Shown piece after piece: positions 17,463 to 26,606 of a DNA stretch of 64,000 bases; within the stretch, counting starts at the first letter, position 1, and each line of letters opens with the position of its first letter. The notes beneath the pieces are model-generated. The model saw nothing but the letters and a program-made list of their open reading frames with translations. It had not been told where the DNA came from and searched no databases. The stretch is taken from NCBI GenBank assembly GCA_002695005.1, contig NZNT01000002.1, positions 1 through 64,000 on the forward strand, in the 5' to 3' direction. Source of the stretch: Maritimibacter sp. (lineage in GTDB: Bacteria > Pseudomonadota > Alphaproteobacteria > Rhodobacterales > Rhodobacteraceae). Both the position numbers and the translations under genes were made by a program.

Positions 17463-17915
17463 CTATCGCGGTGCGCCGAAGCGCGAGATCATGCGCTCCC
17501 GTATCTGATCGCGGGCCTGACGGTACGCCGCGAGCTTTTCGTCGCGCTTGGTGCCCAGGCCCGTCGGGTCCATCACCGGCCAGTATTCCACCTCCAGATG
17601 ATGGTAACGTGTAAGGTCAAGCACCTTGCGCTGGCTTGCTGGCGATAGCGCGACGATCAGGTCATAAGATGACAGGTCGTCGCCCCATTCCTGCATCTCG
17701 TCGAAGCTGCGGGCACGGTGGTTGGACAGCGCCACCCCGATCTCCTCACAGACCGCGACCGAGAAACCGTCCACGTCCAGCTCGCTCTTCACACCTGCGG
17801 ACTGAACATAGACCTGATCGCCGTAGTATTTCTTCATCATTCCCTCCGCCATCGGCGAGCGGACCGCGTTGTGGTCGCAGCAGAACAGCACCGATTGAGG
17901 GAAGGAGGAGACCAC
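17463..17915 (-). CDS. Low-molecular-weight protein tyrosine phosphatase family
   Basis: A 150-residue protein of the low-molecular-weight phosphatase/arsenate reductase fold. The P-loop is C13-DHNAV-R19-S20 (CX5RS), and the general acid is D116 in VMDPTG. Arsenate reductases of this fold need extra C-terminal cysteines; only C56 is seen besides C12/C13, so phosphatase activity is more likely. The gene starts three bases after the UPF0262 stop. Confidence 0.82.
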   Translation of the reverse strand: MVSSFPQSVLFCCDHNAVRSPMAEGMMKKYYGDQVYVQSAGVKSELDVDGFSVAVCEEIGVALSNHRARSFDEMQEWGDDLSSYDLIVALSPASQRKVLDLTRYHHLEVEYWPVMDPTGLGTKRDEKLAAYRQARDQIRERMISRFGAPR

Positions 17916-17918
17916 GCG

Positions 17919-18395
17919 TCAGCCCCAGTGCAACACGCAGATCAGGGTGAACAGGCGCCGCGCCGTGTCGATATCGAGGTCCGCCTTGCCCTCCAGCCGT
18001 TCCATGAGAACGCGCGCGCCCTCGTTGTGGATGCCGCGCCGGGCCATGTCGATGGCCTCGATCTGGCCGGGTGGCAACTTCTTCACCGCATCGAAATAGC
18101 TTTCGCAAATCTGGAAATAGTCTTTCACCACCTGCCGGAACGGCCCCAGCGAGAGGTGGATTTCCCCCGCCTGCTCACCGCCCTCGGTCGCTATGGCGAC
18201 GACGAGGCGCTTTTCCCGGATCGACAGGCCCAATTCGTAAGGCCCTTCCGGCACCGCCTGCCCGTCCCGCGGCAGCGGGGTGAAGCTGTTGTCTTCGAGC
18301 AGGTCGAAGACCGCGACCTTGCGTTCCTGCTCGATCGCCGGCGTCGGCGCCGCCAGCCCCTTTTCGTCGATATCAATCTTGCTGATACGGTTCAT
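17919..18395 (-). CDS. UPF0262 family protein
   Basis: A 158-residue protein of the alphaproteobacterial UPF0262 family, recognised from MNRISKIDIDEKGL, YELGLSIREKRLVVAI and the C-terminal LERLEGKADLDIDTARRLFTLICVLHWG. Function unknown. The ATG at 18395 starts at the conserved MNRI; the frame extends upstream without conservation. In this group it usually sits between hisD and a phosphatase gene, as here. Confidence 0.9.
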   Translation of the reverse strand: MNRISKIDIDEKGLAAPTPAIEQERKVAVFDLLEDNSFTPLPRDGQAVPEGPYELGLSIREKRLVVAIATEGGEQAGEIHLSLGPFRQVVKDYFQICESYFDAVKKLPPGQIEAIDMARRGIHNEGARVLMERLEGKADLDIDTARRLFTLICVLHWG

Positions 18396-18467
18396 CCGTC
18401 CCACCCCGTCTTTCGCACAGGGATACCCAAACCGTGTTGAGGGCACAACGACGAAGCAGTTGAGACG

Positions 18468-19772
18468 TTAATTCTCGTTCAGGCGGTCAAGCCGGGCGCG
18501 CACCGACAGCCCGTGCGCTTCGAGGCTTTCGGCCTTGGCCAGCGTTTCAGCCGCCGGTCCGATCGCCTTGAGGGCGGCGGGTGTCATGCGTGCCAGCGTG
18601 GTGCGCTTCATGAAGTCGAGAACCGACAAACCCGAAGAGAACCGCGCCGAGCGTGCCGTGGGCAGCACATGGTTCGGCCCTCCGACGTAATCCCCGATGG
18701 CCTCCGGTGTGTACTGGCCGAGGAAGATCGCGCCGGCGTGGGTGACTTTGTCCGACAGCGCCTCGGGATCGGCTACGCAGAGTTCGAGGTGCTCGGGCGC
18801 GATCCGGTCGGACAGCTGCGCCGCCTCGTCGAGGTCGCGCACGGTGATGACCGCACCGAAGTCACGCCAGCTCGCCCCCGCAATGGCGCGGCGCTCGAGC
18901 GTTTCGAGCCGCGCCTCCACCGCCTCCGCCACGGCCTGACCGAAGGCCGCGTCGTCCGTGATCAGGATCGACTGGGCGCTTTCGTCATGCTCCGCCTGGC
19001 TCATCAGGTCGAGGGCGAGGAAATCCGGGTCATTGTCACGGTCGGCGATCACGAGGATCTCTGAGGGCCCCGCGATCATGTCGATCCCCACCCGCCCGAA
19101 GACGCGCCGCTTTGCGGCAGCCACAAAGGCGTTGCCCGGCCCCGTGATCTTGTCCACCGGCGCGAGCGTCTCGGTCCCATAGGCGAGCGCGGCAATCGCC
19201 TGCGCCCCGCCGATACGATAAACCTCGTCCACACCCGCGATCTCGCAGGCGCACATGACAAGCGGGTTGATGACCCCGTCCGGCGTCGGCACGGTCACGA
19301 CGAGCCGCCCGACCCCGGCGACCTTGGCAGGGATCGCGTTCATCAGAACGCTCGACGGATAGGACGCCAGCCCGCCGGGCACATAGAGCCCCGCCGCCGA
19401 CACCGCGCTCCACCGCCAGCCGAGCGTCGCGCCGGTTTCGTCGGTCCAGGACTCGTCGGTTGGCACCTGCCGCCGATGATAGGCCCGGATGCGCGCCGCA
19501 GCTGTCTCAAGCGCAGCCCGTTCGGCGTCCGAGACCTTGGCGCTCTCCGCCGCGATCTCGCCTGCCGACATCCGCATGGTCTGGGCCGTCAACTCGAGCC
19601 GGTCGAATTTCGCGGTCAGCCCCAGCACCGCCGCATCGCCGCGCGACCGCACGTCCGCGATGATCCCCGCGACGGTCTCATCCACGTCCGGGCTGTCCTC
19701 GCGCTTGGCGCCCAGCAGCGCGGTGAACCGGGCTTCGAAGTCCGGATCGGTTGTGTCGAGGAGGTCCGGCAT
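18468..19772 (-). CDS. hisD: Histidinol dehydrogenase
   Basis: A 434-residue zinc enzyme for the last two steps of histidine synthesis, L-histidinol to L-histidine with 2 NAD+. Clear motifs include the GLYVPGG substrate loop, the GPGN segment (KITGPGNAFVAAAKR), IDMIAGPSEI, the zinc-ligand Q and H in MSQAEHDESAQ, and GPNHVLPT. Length is typical. The stop of the DUF2948 gene lies four bases upstream, so it is co-transcribed with murA and DUF2948. Confidence 0.97.
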   Translation of the reverse strand: MPDLLDTTDPDFEARFTALLGAKREDSPDVDETVAGIIADVRSRGDAAVLGLTAKFDRLELTAQTMRMSAGEIAAESAKVSDAERAALETAAARIRAYHRRQVPTDESWTDETGATLGWRWSAVSAAGLYVPGGLASYPSSVLMNAIPAKVAGVGRLVVTVPTPDGVINPLVMCACEIAGVDEVYRIGGAQAIAALAYGTETLAPVDKITGPGNAFVAAAKRRVFGRVGIDMIAGPSEILVIADRDNDPDFLALDLMSQAEHDESAQSILITDDAAFGQAVAEAVEARLETLERRAIAGASWRDFGAVITVRDLDEAAQLSDRIAPEHLELCVADPEALSDKVTHAGAIFLGQYTPEAIGDYVGGPNHVLPTARSARFSSGLSVLDFMKRTTLARMTPAALKAIGPAAETLAKAESLEAHGLSVRARLDRLNEN

Positions 19773-19776
19773 CGAT

Positions 19777-20256
19777 TTACTCCGGATGATCGGGGGTTTT
19801 GCGTGACGGCGCGAGGTAGGGGCGCGTCACATCCTGGAGCCGCGCGTTGATCGTCTCGACGTCGAGCGCGATGGCACCGTCCCCGGCGAGCGTCAGGATC
19901 ACGCGGCCCGTGCCGTCCTCCCCCGGTTCGAAGGTAATGGACAAAAGCGACATGATGGTATCGCCGTCACGCCGTTCCACGCCCTGCGATTGCACTTTCT
20001 GAACATCGCCGAAGAGCAGCACCGACTGCACCCGCTCCACGGGACGCCCCCGCTTCTGGGCGACTTCGCTGTCTTCCCAGCGGAACCGATTGAGCAGCAG
20101 CGCAAACTCACGGTCCTTGGGATACCACGCCATCTCGTCGCCCGGAAACACCGCGTCCTGAGTCAGCGCTGCGATGACGCCGAGGTCATCGGCATCGACG
20201 GCGAGAAGGCGGAGCGGCGTATCGCCCCCGTCCTCGAATTTTGCGTCTTCGGTCAT
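19777..20256 (-). CDS. DUF2948 family protein
   Basis: A 159-residue protein of the DUF2948 family, recognised by [20 protein letters not shown], the [19 protein letters not shown] segment and the [21 protein letters not shown]-terminus. Function unknown. Its start overlaps the murA stop by four bases, and hisD follows directly; this order is a stable arrangement in Rhodobacterales. Confidence 0.88.
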   Translation of the reverse strand: MTEDAKFEDGGDTPLRLLAVDADDLGVIAALTQDAVFPGDEMAWYPKDREFALLLNRFRWEDSEVAQKRGRPVERVQSVLLFGDVQKVQSQGVERRDGDTIMSLLSITFEPGEDGTGRVILTLAGDGAIALDVETINARLQDVTRPYLAPSRKTPDHPE

Positions 20257-21518
20257 GCCTTCACCCGTTCGATCCGGGCACCCACGCCCTGCAATTTGCG
20301 CACCACATGCTCATAACCCCGGTCGAGGTGATAGACCCGGCTGACCACCGTTTCGCCCTCGGCCGCAAGGCCCGCAAGGATCAACGAGACCGACGCGCGC
20401 AGGTCCGTCGCCATGACCGGCGCGCCGCGCAGTTTCTCGACCCCTGTGACCGTCGCCGTGCCGCCCTGAACGTCGATGTTGGCGCCCATCCGGGTCAACT
20501 CCGGCGCGTGCATGAAGCGGTTCTCGAAAATCGTCTCGTTGAGCGTCGAGGTCCCCTCGGCGGTGCAGAGCATCGCCATGATCTGGGCCTGCAAATCGGT
20601 CGGGAAGCCGGGGAACGGCTCGGTCGTCACGTCTACCGCCGAGACACGCCCTTCGCCGCGCGAGACCTTGAGCCCGCGCTCGGTTTCCTCGACGCCGATG
20701 CCCGCCGCTTCGAGGCGTTCCACGAAGGCCTCGACGAGTGACATCTTGCCGCCAAGGCACTCCACTTCGCCCCCCGCGATGGCCGGGGCCAGCATGTAGG
20801 TGCCCAGCTCGATCCGGTCGGCGACCACCTGATGCGTGGCACCGTGCAGGCGGTCGACACCCTGGATCTCGATCCGGCTGGTCCCCTCGCCGTCGATCTG
20901 CGCCCCCATCGCACGCAGGCATTTCACGAGGTCGACGATCTCCGGCTCTCGGGCGGCGTTGGTGAGTACTGTCGTGCCCTTGGCCAGCGTCGCGGCCATG
21001 ACGATGTTCTCGGTCGCGCCGACGCTTGCGAATTCTAGCGCGATCTCGGCCCCTTTGAGGCCGCCCGGTGCCTTGGCGTGCAGATAGCCATCGCGCAACT
21101 CGATCTCGGCGCCCAGCTTTTCGAGCCCGTGAATATGCAGGTCCATCGGTCGCGCCCCGATGGCGCAGCCGCCGGGCAGCGACACCTCGGCATGACCGAA
21201 GCGCGCGATCAGGGGCCCGAGCACGAGGTTCGAGGCGCGCATCTTGCGCACGATGTCATAGTCCGCCCGCGTCGAGGTCAGATCATGCGACGACATGGCA
21301 AGCACCTGACCGTCCTGAAGCCCTGTCGCCTCGGCCCCCAGAGATTGCAGGAGCGTCGTCATCGTCTTGATGTCCGACAGCCGCGGCGCGTTGGTCAGCG
21401 TCAGCGGATCCTCCGACAACAGTGTCGCCGGCATGAGTGCGAGGCAGGCGTTCTTCGCCCCCGCGATGGGTATTTCGCCCGAGAGCGCCCCGCCCCCCGT
21501 GACTACGATGCTGTCCAT
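20253..21518 (-). CDS. murA: UDP-N-acetylglucosamine 1-carboxyvinyltransferase
   Basis: First committed enzyme of peptidoglycan synthesis: transfers enolpyruvate from phosphoenolpyruvate to UDP-GlcNAc. 421 residues from the ATG at 21518, which is preceded by [20 protein letters not shown] (near residue 22), the catalytic cysteine in [15 protein letters not shown] and the C-terminal [19 protein letters not shown] are all present. The cysteine is the fosfomycin target, so the enzyme should be of the sensitive type. Confidence 0.97.
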   Translation of the reverse strand: MDSIVVTGGGALSGEIPIAGAKNACLALMPATLLSEDPLTLTNAPRLSDIKTMTTLLQSLGAEATGLQDGQVLAMSSHDLTSTRADYDIVRKMRASNLVLGPLIARFGHAEVSLPGGCAIGARPMDLHIHGLEKLGAEIELRDGYLHAKAPGGLKGAEIALEFASVGATENIVMAATLAKGTTVLTNAAREPEIVDLVKCLRAMGAQIDGEGTSRIEIQGVDRLHGATHQVVADRIELGTYMLAPAIAGGEVECLGGKMSLVEAFVERLEAAGIGVEETERGLKVSRGEGRVSAVDVTTEPFPGFPTDLQAQIMAMLCTAEGTSTLNETIFENRFMHAPELTRMGANIDVQGGTATVTGVEKLRGAPVMATDLRASVSLILAGLAAEGETVVSRVYHLDRGYEHVVRKLQGVGARIERVKA

Positions 21519-21528
21519 GTCTGCCCCT

Positions 21529-21678
21529 TCATGCGTCCGTGTCGTCTTTCGTCCCGGCGTCGCGCGCGCGGGCCTGTGCCTTGCGGCGGGCCATGTTCGC
21601 CTTGAGCGCGGCCTTGAGCCGGTCGTCACGCTCCTGCGCGGCCTTTTCCTTGGGTGAAAGATCGGGTTTCCTGCTCAT
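21529..21678 (-). CDS. 49-residue basic protein upstream of murA
   Basis: A small gene preceded by a near-perfect ribosome-binding site, AAGGAGG, seven bases or fewer from the ATG. The product starts [20 protein letters not shown] and is a charged helix rich in K, R, A and D with no cysteines or membrane segment. The stop lies ten bases before the murA start, so it heads the murA–hisD transcript. Function unknown; the strong ribosome-binding site argues it is real. Confidence 0.72.
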   Translation of the reverse strand: MSRKPDLSPKEKAAQERDDRLKAALKANMARRKAQARARDAGTKDDTDA

Positions 21679-21764
21679 GCGGACCTCCTTAACGCAGCGG
21701 GGAAAAACCGTCCAGATTGCGCTTGCACCATTGGCGAATTGGGTCTAATCACCCGCCACGGTTC

Positions 21765-21839
21765 GCCGCAGTAGCTCAGTGGTAGAGCGCGCCCTTGGTA
21801 AGGGTGAGGTCGGGAGTTCAATCCTCCCCTGCGGCACCA
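21765..21839 (+). tRNA. tRNA-Thr (GGT)
   Basis: A 75-base cloverleaf with encoded CCA. The acceptor stem is GCCGCAG / CTGCGGC, the anticodon loop is TTGGTAA, and the T-arm is GGGAGTTCAATCCTCCC. Confidence 0.95.
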
Positions 21840-21968
21840 TCCTCCTTCAAAATCCGCGTTTGTCGCTGCCCTAAAATGGCCAATTCGTTTCGATCCGCTG
21901 CGACGTGACCTGACGGCGCCGCTGTGCGAAACTCGTGCCTGGCAGCCCCAACGCCCGGAGAGCACAGC

Positions 21969-23684
21969 ATGGACGATTCCGCACCTGACCGCAGCACCAT
22001 CACCGCAGGGGGCGCGATCTTCGGAAAGCTCAAGGCGCTCGGGGTCGATCATGTCTTCGCCAATTCCGGCACGGATTTCCCGCCGATCATCGAGGGTCTG
22101 GTGCAGGCTCAGCGGAGCGGCATCGACCTCCCGGAGCCGATCACCTGCCCGCATGAAAGCGTCGCGGTGGGCATGGCGCACGGCTACTACCAGATGACCG
22201 GGCGGCCGCAGGCGGTCATGCTGCACACCAATGTGGGGCTCGGCAATGCGGTCACCGGAGCGATCAACGCCTGGTGCGATCAGGTGCCCATGATCCTCAT
22301 GTCCGGACGCACGCCCGTCGTCGAAAGCGGGCGGTTCGGCGCGCGGTCGACCCCGATCAACTGGGGACAGGAAATGTTCGACCAGAGTTCCCTGATCCGC
22401 GAATGCACCAAGTGGGACTATGAACTGCGCTTCCCCGAGCAGGTCTCGGACCTGTTCGACCGATGCTGGGCCATCGCGAACTCGACGCCGAAGGGTCCGG
22501 TCTACCTGAGCCTCCCGCGCGAGGTTCTGTGTGAGCCCACCCCGGCCACCGGTCTCGACCAACCTTCCGCGCTGTCCCCGACCGTCGCCGCGCCCGACCC
22601 CGCCGCTCTCGACCGCGCCGCGCGGCTGCTGGCCGAGGCGGACAAGCCGCTCATCATCGCCCAGCGCGGAGTGGGCACGCAGGAGGCATTCGATGCTTTC
22701 GCAGGATTCGTGACCGACCGCGCCTTGCCGGTGTCGCAATACTGGCCCAACCAGATCGCCCTTGCGACCGGCCACCCGATGCATATCGGCTGGTCTCCCA
22801 ATGCGTTCCTCGAAGAAGCCGACGTGGTGCTGGTGCTGGACTCGCTCGCGCCCTGGTGGCCGGACACGGTGACCCTGCGCCCGGACGTGAAGGTGATCCA
22901 GCTCGGCCCGGACCCGCTTTTCAGCCGAACGCCGGTGCGCAACTTCGCGTCCCATGTCTCGTTGGCGGGCGAGACCGGGCCGACGCTGCTCGCGTTGATC
23001 GAGGCGGTCGCGGCCCTGCCCCGCGACGAAACCCGGCTCGCCACCCGCCGGGACCGCATCACCACCGCCGCACGGGCGACGCGCGCGGAAAACACCAAGG
23101 TCGCCCAGCAAGGCGACGGATGCCCGATGACGAAGGCCTGGGTGTCACACTGCCTGAGTGCCGCGATCCGGGGACGCACGGCGACGGTTTATCACGAGCT
23201 TGGCTGCCCCCTGACCCATCTCGATCTGGACGCCCACAAGAGTTACTTTCAGGAGCCCCATTCCGGCGGTCTCGGCTGGGGCTTCGCAGCCGCGCTTGGC
23301 GCACAGCTCGCGGACCGGGACCGGCTGATCTTCGCGACGATGGGCGACGGTAGTTACATGTTCGCCAATCCCACCGTCTGCCATCAGGTCGCCGAGGCCT
23401 ATGACCTGCCGGTGATCGTGCTGGTGCTGAACAACGGCGAATGGGGCGCAGTGCGCCACGGCACACAGTCTCTCTATGCCGACGGCGACGTGTCCCGCGC
23501 CAACGAGGTGCCGATGACCGCGCTGACCCCCAGCCCGGATTTCACCCGGACCGCCGAGGCAAGCCGCGCTTTCGCCGTCACGATTACCGACGGCAAAGAC
23601 CTCCCCGCCGCGCTGGAGCGCGCGATCGAGGTGGCGACCGGCGAGCGCAGGCAGGTTCTCCTCAACATTGCCATCGCGCGCTGA
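21969..23684 (+). CDS. Thiamine diphosphate-dependent enzyme (acetolactate synthase-like)
   Basis: A 571-residue enzyme of the ThDP-dependent decarboxylase/synthase family. The N-terminal PYR domain has the activating glutamate in CPHESVAVGMA. The central domain is at about 200–330. The C-terminal PP domain carries the ThDP motif GDGSYMFANP…VLVLNN. It is not a standard IlvB; benzoylformate decarboxylase-like or other 2-oxoacid decarboxylases are possible. The ATG at 21969 with GGAGAG upstream is chosen over an upstream frame. It stands at the left edge of a catabolic region, convergent with the glutathione transferase gene, so a role there is possible but unproven. Confidence 0.82.
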   Translation: MDDSAPDRSTITAGGAIFGKLKALGVDHVFANSGTDFPPIIEGLVQAQRSGIDLPEPITCPHESVAVGMAHGYYQMTGRPQAVMLHTNVGLGNAVTGAINAWCDQVPMILMSGRTPVVESGRFGARSTPINWGQEMFDQSSLIRECTKWDYELRFPEQVSDLFDRCWAIANSTPKGPVYLSLPREVLCEPTPATGLDQPSALSPTVAAPDPAALDRAARLLAEADKPLIIAQRGVGTQEAFDAFAGFVTDRALPVSQYWPNQIALATGHPMHIGWSPNAFLEEADVVLVLDSLAPWWPDTVTLRPDVKVIQLGPDPLFSRTPVRNFASHVSLAGETGPTLLALIEAVAALPRDETRLATRRDRITTAARATRAENTKVAQQGDGCPMTKAWVSHCLSAAIRGRTATVYHELGCPLTHLDLDAHKSYFQEPHSGGLGWGFAAALGAQLADRDRLIFATMGDGSYMFANPTVCHQVAEAYDLPVIVLVLNNGEWGAVRHGTQSLYADGDVSRANEVPMTALTPSPDFTRTAEASRAFAVTITDGKDLPAALERAIEVATGERRQVLLNIAIAR

Positions 23685-23693
23685 GGTCGGCGC

Positions 23694-24359
23694 CTAGCGC
23701 ATCGGCGGGGCGAGCCCCTCCTCCTCGAGCTGGGCCTGAAGGGCCGCATCTCTCTCAAGCGCCCGGGCCACGCTGTCGCGCGCTTCCATCCGCGCGGCGT
23801 GGGCGGCCCAGTTCGGATACGGCGTTCCGTCGAACCCGGCCCCGGTGATGCGGAACCAGACCCAGTAGACATAGGCATCCTGAATCGACCAGTCCGCCCC
23901 GTACCACCACGGCCCCTCTCCGATCTTCTCATCGACCAACTTGGCAAAGGGCGCCATCGCCACCATCGCCTTTTCCCTGACCGAGGCCACGGCCTCATCC
24001 CCGTCCGCCATGAACATCGGCATCCGGATGCGCGTCACGATGGGATGGAGCGTTGAAGAACAGAAGGCGAGGTTCGCCGTAACCTGTGCCGCCGCATAGG
24101 CGTCGTCCATCGCCGGCAAGAGGCCGGGATACCGCCCCGCGAGGTAAAGCGCGATCGCCACGTTTTCCGACAGCGGGCCGTCCGGCGTCACGAGGAGCGG
24201 AACCTTGCCCGCCGGATTCAGGGCAAGGTAGTCCGGCGACCTGTGCGCACCCTTCATGAAGCGGACGAGTTCGATCCGGAACTCCGCGCCCGCCTCCTCC
24301 AATGCCATCATCGGAACGCGCGAGCAGGCACCGGGGGCTGCGTAGAGTGTGTAGGTCAT
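23694..24359 (-). CDS. Glutathione S-transferase family protein
   Basis: A 221-residue protein: thioredoxin-like N-terminal domain (MTYTLYAAPGACSRVPMMALEEAG, with the cis-proline in NPAGKVPLLV and SENVAIALYLA) and an all-helical C-terminal domain. The catalytic residue is probably S13 or C12 of the GACSR segment, as in beta-class enzymes. It starts ten bases after the FAD hydroxylase stop and has its own GAGGAG site, so the two form an operon. It may isomerise or dehalogenate a ring-cleavage product, by analogy with maleylpyruvate isomerases; this is inference. Confidence 0.85.
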   Translation of the reverse strand: MTYTLYAAPGACSRVPMMALEEAGAEFRIELVRFMKGAHRSPDYLALNPAGKVPLLVTPDGPLSENVAIALYLAGRYPGLLPAMDDAYAAAQVTANLAFCSSTLHPIVTRIRMPMFMADGDEAVASVREKAMVAMAPFAKLVDEKIGEGPWWYGADWSIQDAYVYWVWFRITGAGFDGTPYPNWAAHAARMEARDSVARALERDAALQAQLEEEGLAPPMR

Positions 24360-24369
24360 TGAGCTCTCC

Positions 24370-25494
24370 TCAGATCGGCTCGGCCATCATGGCCATCGTC
24401 TGTCCGTTCAGTTTGCCGACGTCCACAGGCGGCACCTTGCCCATCTGGGCCTCGCCGATCAGGATCGAAGTCTTGGCGACATGCGATACTCGCGGCAGCC
24501 GCCGCTTGCGATAGGCCGCGAAGACGTCCTGGGGCGTGTCGCCTTTTCCGATCTCGTCTGCCAGCACCAGACCGTCCTCGATGGCCATGCCGGCGCCTTG
24601 CGCAAGATGCGGCGTAGCCGCATGAACGGCATCGCCCAGCAACACCACGCGCCCCTTGTGCCAGTCGCCCTCGAGCAGGATGACCTCAAGCGGCCGGGCG
24701 ACCACCTCATCGTCCGCCGTGATATGGTCGAGCCAGGCCTTGATCTGCGGCGGCGCCATGCGCGCGGCGCGTTCGCGCATCGTCGCTGCGGCACCCTCGC
24801 GAGGGAGGCGGTAATCCTCCGGTTCCTCACTCAGAACGAACATGTAAATCAGCTCTTCGTTCATCGGCACGAGGCCCGCGTTGCAGGGTCCCGCGAAAAT
24901 GTGGATACCATCGAGGGTATCGGGCCGAGGCAGGTTGTAGCGCCAGACCCACTGACCGGTGTAGCGCGGCGTTGGCGCATCGGGCAGGATCATCCGGCGC
25001 GTGGCCGAAAACACGCCGTCCGCGCCCACGACGATGTCATAGCGGCCCGTTGTCCCGTCCGAGAACGTCACGTCCACCCCGTCGCCGTCATCCTCCATCT
25101 CTTCGACGGTCACGCCGAGGCGGACTGTCGCGCCGACCGCCGTCACCTTGTCTGCCAGCACCTTTTGAAGGTCGCGGCGCAGGATGCCCGCGTTCGACGG
25201 ATATTGCGGCCCGGCGAGGCGCGGGGCCTCGAACTCCGCCTCCTTGTGGCCCTGCGGCCCGACAAAGAGCGTCGTCTTGTCGAACCCCTGAGCATAAGAG
25301 AGGTAGTCGTCCAACACGCCGAGCGCGTCCATCGCCCGGATCACGTTCATCTGCTGGATGATCCCGACGCCATAGACGGTCCATTCCGGGTCGCGCTCGA
25401 TGATCTCGACGCCGATCCCCTTGGCCCGCAACGCGATACCGGCGGTCAGCCCGCCGATGCCGCCACCCACGATGAGTGCTTTTTCCACCTGCAT
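24370..25494 (-). CDS. FAD-dependent aromatic monooxygenase
   Basis: A 374-residue single-component flavin hydroxylase of the p-hydroxybenzoate hydroxylase fold. The FAD motif GGGIGG is at residues 9–14, the second FAD/NAD(P)H motif is DIVVGADGVFS (about 153–163), and VVLLGDAVHAATPHLAQGAG is the third. The size and motifs are like 3-hydroxybenzoate 6-hydroxylase and 6-hydroxynicotinate 3-monooxygenase, so the substrate is probably a hydroxylated aromatic acid. It is preceded by GGAGGAG and followed by the glutathione transferase. A promoter-proximal element shared with other genes of the region lies just upstream. Confidence 0.87.
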   Translation of the reverse strand: MQVEKALIVGGGIGGLTAGIALRAKGIGVEIIERDPEWTVYGVGIIQQMNVIRAMDALGVLDDYLSYAQGFDKTTLFVGPQGHKEAEFEAPRLAGPQYPSNAGILRRDLQKVLADKVTAVGATVRLGVTVEEMEDDGDGVDVTFSDGTTGRYDIVVGADGVFSATRRMILPDAPTPRYTGQWVWRYNLPRPDTLDGIHIFAGPCNAGLVPMNEELIYMFVLSEEPEDYRLPREGAAATMRERAARMAPPQIKAWLDHITADDEVVARPLEVILLEGDWHKGRVVLLGDAVHAATPHLAQGAGMAIEDGLVLADEIGKGDTPQDVFAAYRKRRLPRVSHVAKTSILIGEAQMGKVPPVDVGKLNGQTMAMMAEPI

Positions 25495-25521
25495 CCGGTG
25501 TCTCCTCCCTGTTCGAGGCGA

Positions 25522-25564
25522 AGCGTAGGCAGCACGGGTGCATTTGAGAAATGGAAAGGTCTAA
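25522..25564 (-). promoter_or_regulatory. Shared upstream element, copy at the FAD hydroxylase
   Basis: Plus-strand text AGCGTAGGCAGCAC…CATTTGAGAAATGG…AAGGTCTAA. It resembles 30745–30788 in about three quarters of positions, with the same GTAGGCAGCAC core at the gene-proximal side. It lies 28 bases upstream of the hydroxylase start and is the likely promoter or LysR site. Confidence 0.5.
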
Positions 25565-26493
25565 TCCGACGCATCCACAGCATGAATAGGTCCAAGGGAG
25601 GCGGCTGTCGACGCCATGATCCCGCGCAGCCATCGCAGCCCCGGATCTTCATCCCGAAGCACATGCCACTGCATCATCTGGCGCAAGGCCCGCGTTTCGA
25701 CCGGCATCGGGTGAAAGACAATATCCTCCTGGTCCGCCATCAGCTTTGCCAATCGGCCATGGACGGTGGCCATGCGATCCGTCCCGGCGACGAGTCGCGG
25801 CAATGAGGTAAACGAGAATGTCGTCACTTCGATTCGGCGCGACAGCCCCGCTTCTGCAAGCAGTTCTCCGTCCGCCGTCCGGGCCTGCTGGGGGGGCACC
25901 ATCGTGACATGCCCCGCAGTTTCAAAGGCCTCGCGGTCGATCGGCCCCTCGCCATATCGGCCATGCCTGCAAACCGCGACCATGTAACGATCCTCGTACA
26001 AAAGCGCCGATGGGTGATCTTTCGAGGTATACGGCTCCGGCGCGATCAGCAGGTCCACTTCGCCCCGCGCGATCTGCGTGTAGGGGGCCTCTTCCTGCGC
26101 ACGCAGGTTGAAGCGCACCTTCGCATTCTCCCGCCCCACCCGCTTGAACACCTCCGGCATAAGCACCCGCAGGCTGTAGTCGGACAGAAGCAGGTTGAAG
26201 GTCCGGTCGGATTCCTCCGGCAGGAACTCTGGCCGCGTGTCGATCGCCGCCTCCATCCGCACAAGGATGTCGCGGATCATCGGGCGCAACGACTCGGCGC
26301 GCGGTGTCAGCTCCATGCGCCGCCCGACCTGCACGAGAAGCGGGTCACCGAAATAGGTTCTGAGCCGTGTGAGCGCATTGGACATGGCCGACTGGCTCAT
26401 GAACATGCGGTCGGCCGCCCCCGTCACCGAGCGCAGTTCCAGCATGTGGTCCAGCGCCACCAACAGGTTGAGATCGAGTTTCTTGAACCGCAT
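25561..26493 (-). CDS. LysR family regulator, NodD-like
   Basis: A 310-residue LysR-type regulator. The N-terminal MRFKKLDLNLLVALDHMLELRSVTGAADRM is typical of the NodD/NahR/LinR branch, with the helix-turn-helix at about residues 20–40 (AADRMFMSQSAMSNALTRLR). The C-terminal two-lobe inducer domain starts near residue 95. This branch commonly responds to aromatic compounds. It lies between the FAD hydroxylase (same strand) and the VOC–TRAP genes (opposite strand), the usual position for the local activator. Confidence 0.9.
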   Translation of the reverse strand: MRFKKLDLNLLVALDHMLELRSVTGAADRMFMSQSAMSNALTRLRTYFGDPLLVQVGRRMELTPRAESLRPMIRDILVRMEAAIDTRPEFLPEESDRTFNLLLSDYSLRVLMPEVFKRVGRENAKVRFNLRAQEEAPYTQIARGEVDLLIAPEPYTSKDHPSALLYEDRYMVAVCRHGRYGEGPIDREAFETAGHVTMVPPQQARTADGELLAEAGLSRRIEVTTFSFTSLPRLVAGTDRMATVHGRLAKLMADQEDIVFHPMPVETRALRQMMQWHVLRDEDPGLRWLRGIMASTAASLGPIHAVDASD

Positions 26494-26523
26494 TGTCGAA
26501 GCTCCAATTCCATCCGTTCCATC

Positions 26524-26549
26524 AATGGATCATATGAAGAATATCCATT
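26524..26549 (+). promoter_or_regulatory. Probable LysR-binding site
   Basis: AATGGAT, twelve bases, then ATCCATT: a perfect seven-base inverted repeat in the LysR–VOC intergenic region. An ATGGATT…AATCCAT pair with a longer spacer (30762–30798) also lies upstream of the TRAP binding protein gene. Confidence 0.5.
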
Positions 26550-26566
26550 TTCGAAATATGTGAAAG

Positions 26567-26597
26567 CCTCCTAAATTCACGCAACCGAATTAGGAGG
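26567..26597 (+). promoter_or_regulatory. Hairpin sequestering the VOC gene's ribosome-binding site
   Basis: CCTCCTAAATTC pairs with GAATTAGGAGG across an eight-base loop, giving 11 pairs and one bulged A. The 3' arm contains the AGGAGG ribosome-binding site for the ATG at 26607, so the hairpin would hide it. Confidence 0.6.
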
Positions 26598-26606
26598 ATC
26601 ATCGTC

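Noticed and set aside
21675-23111. A 478-codon minus-strand open frame
   Set aside because: Antisense to the ThDP enzyme gene, runs across tRNA-Thr, and has no recognisable domain.
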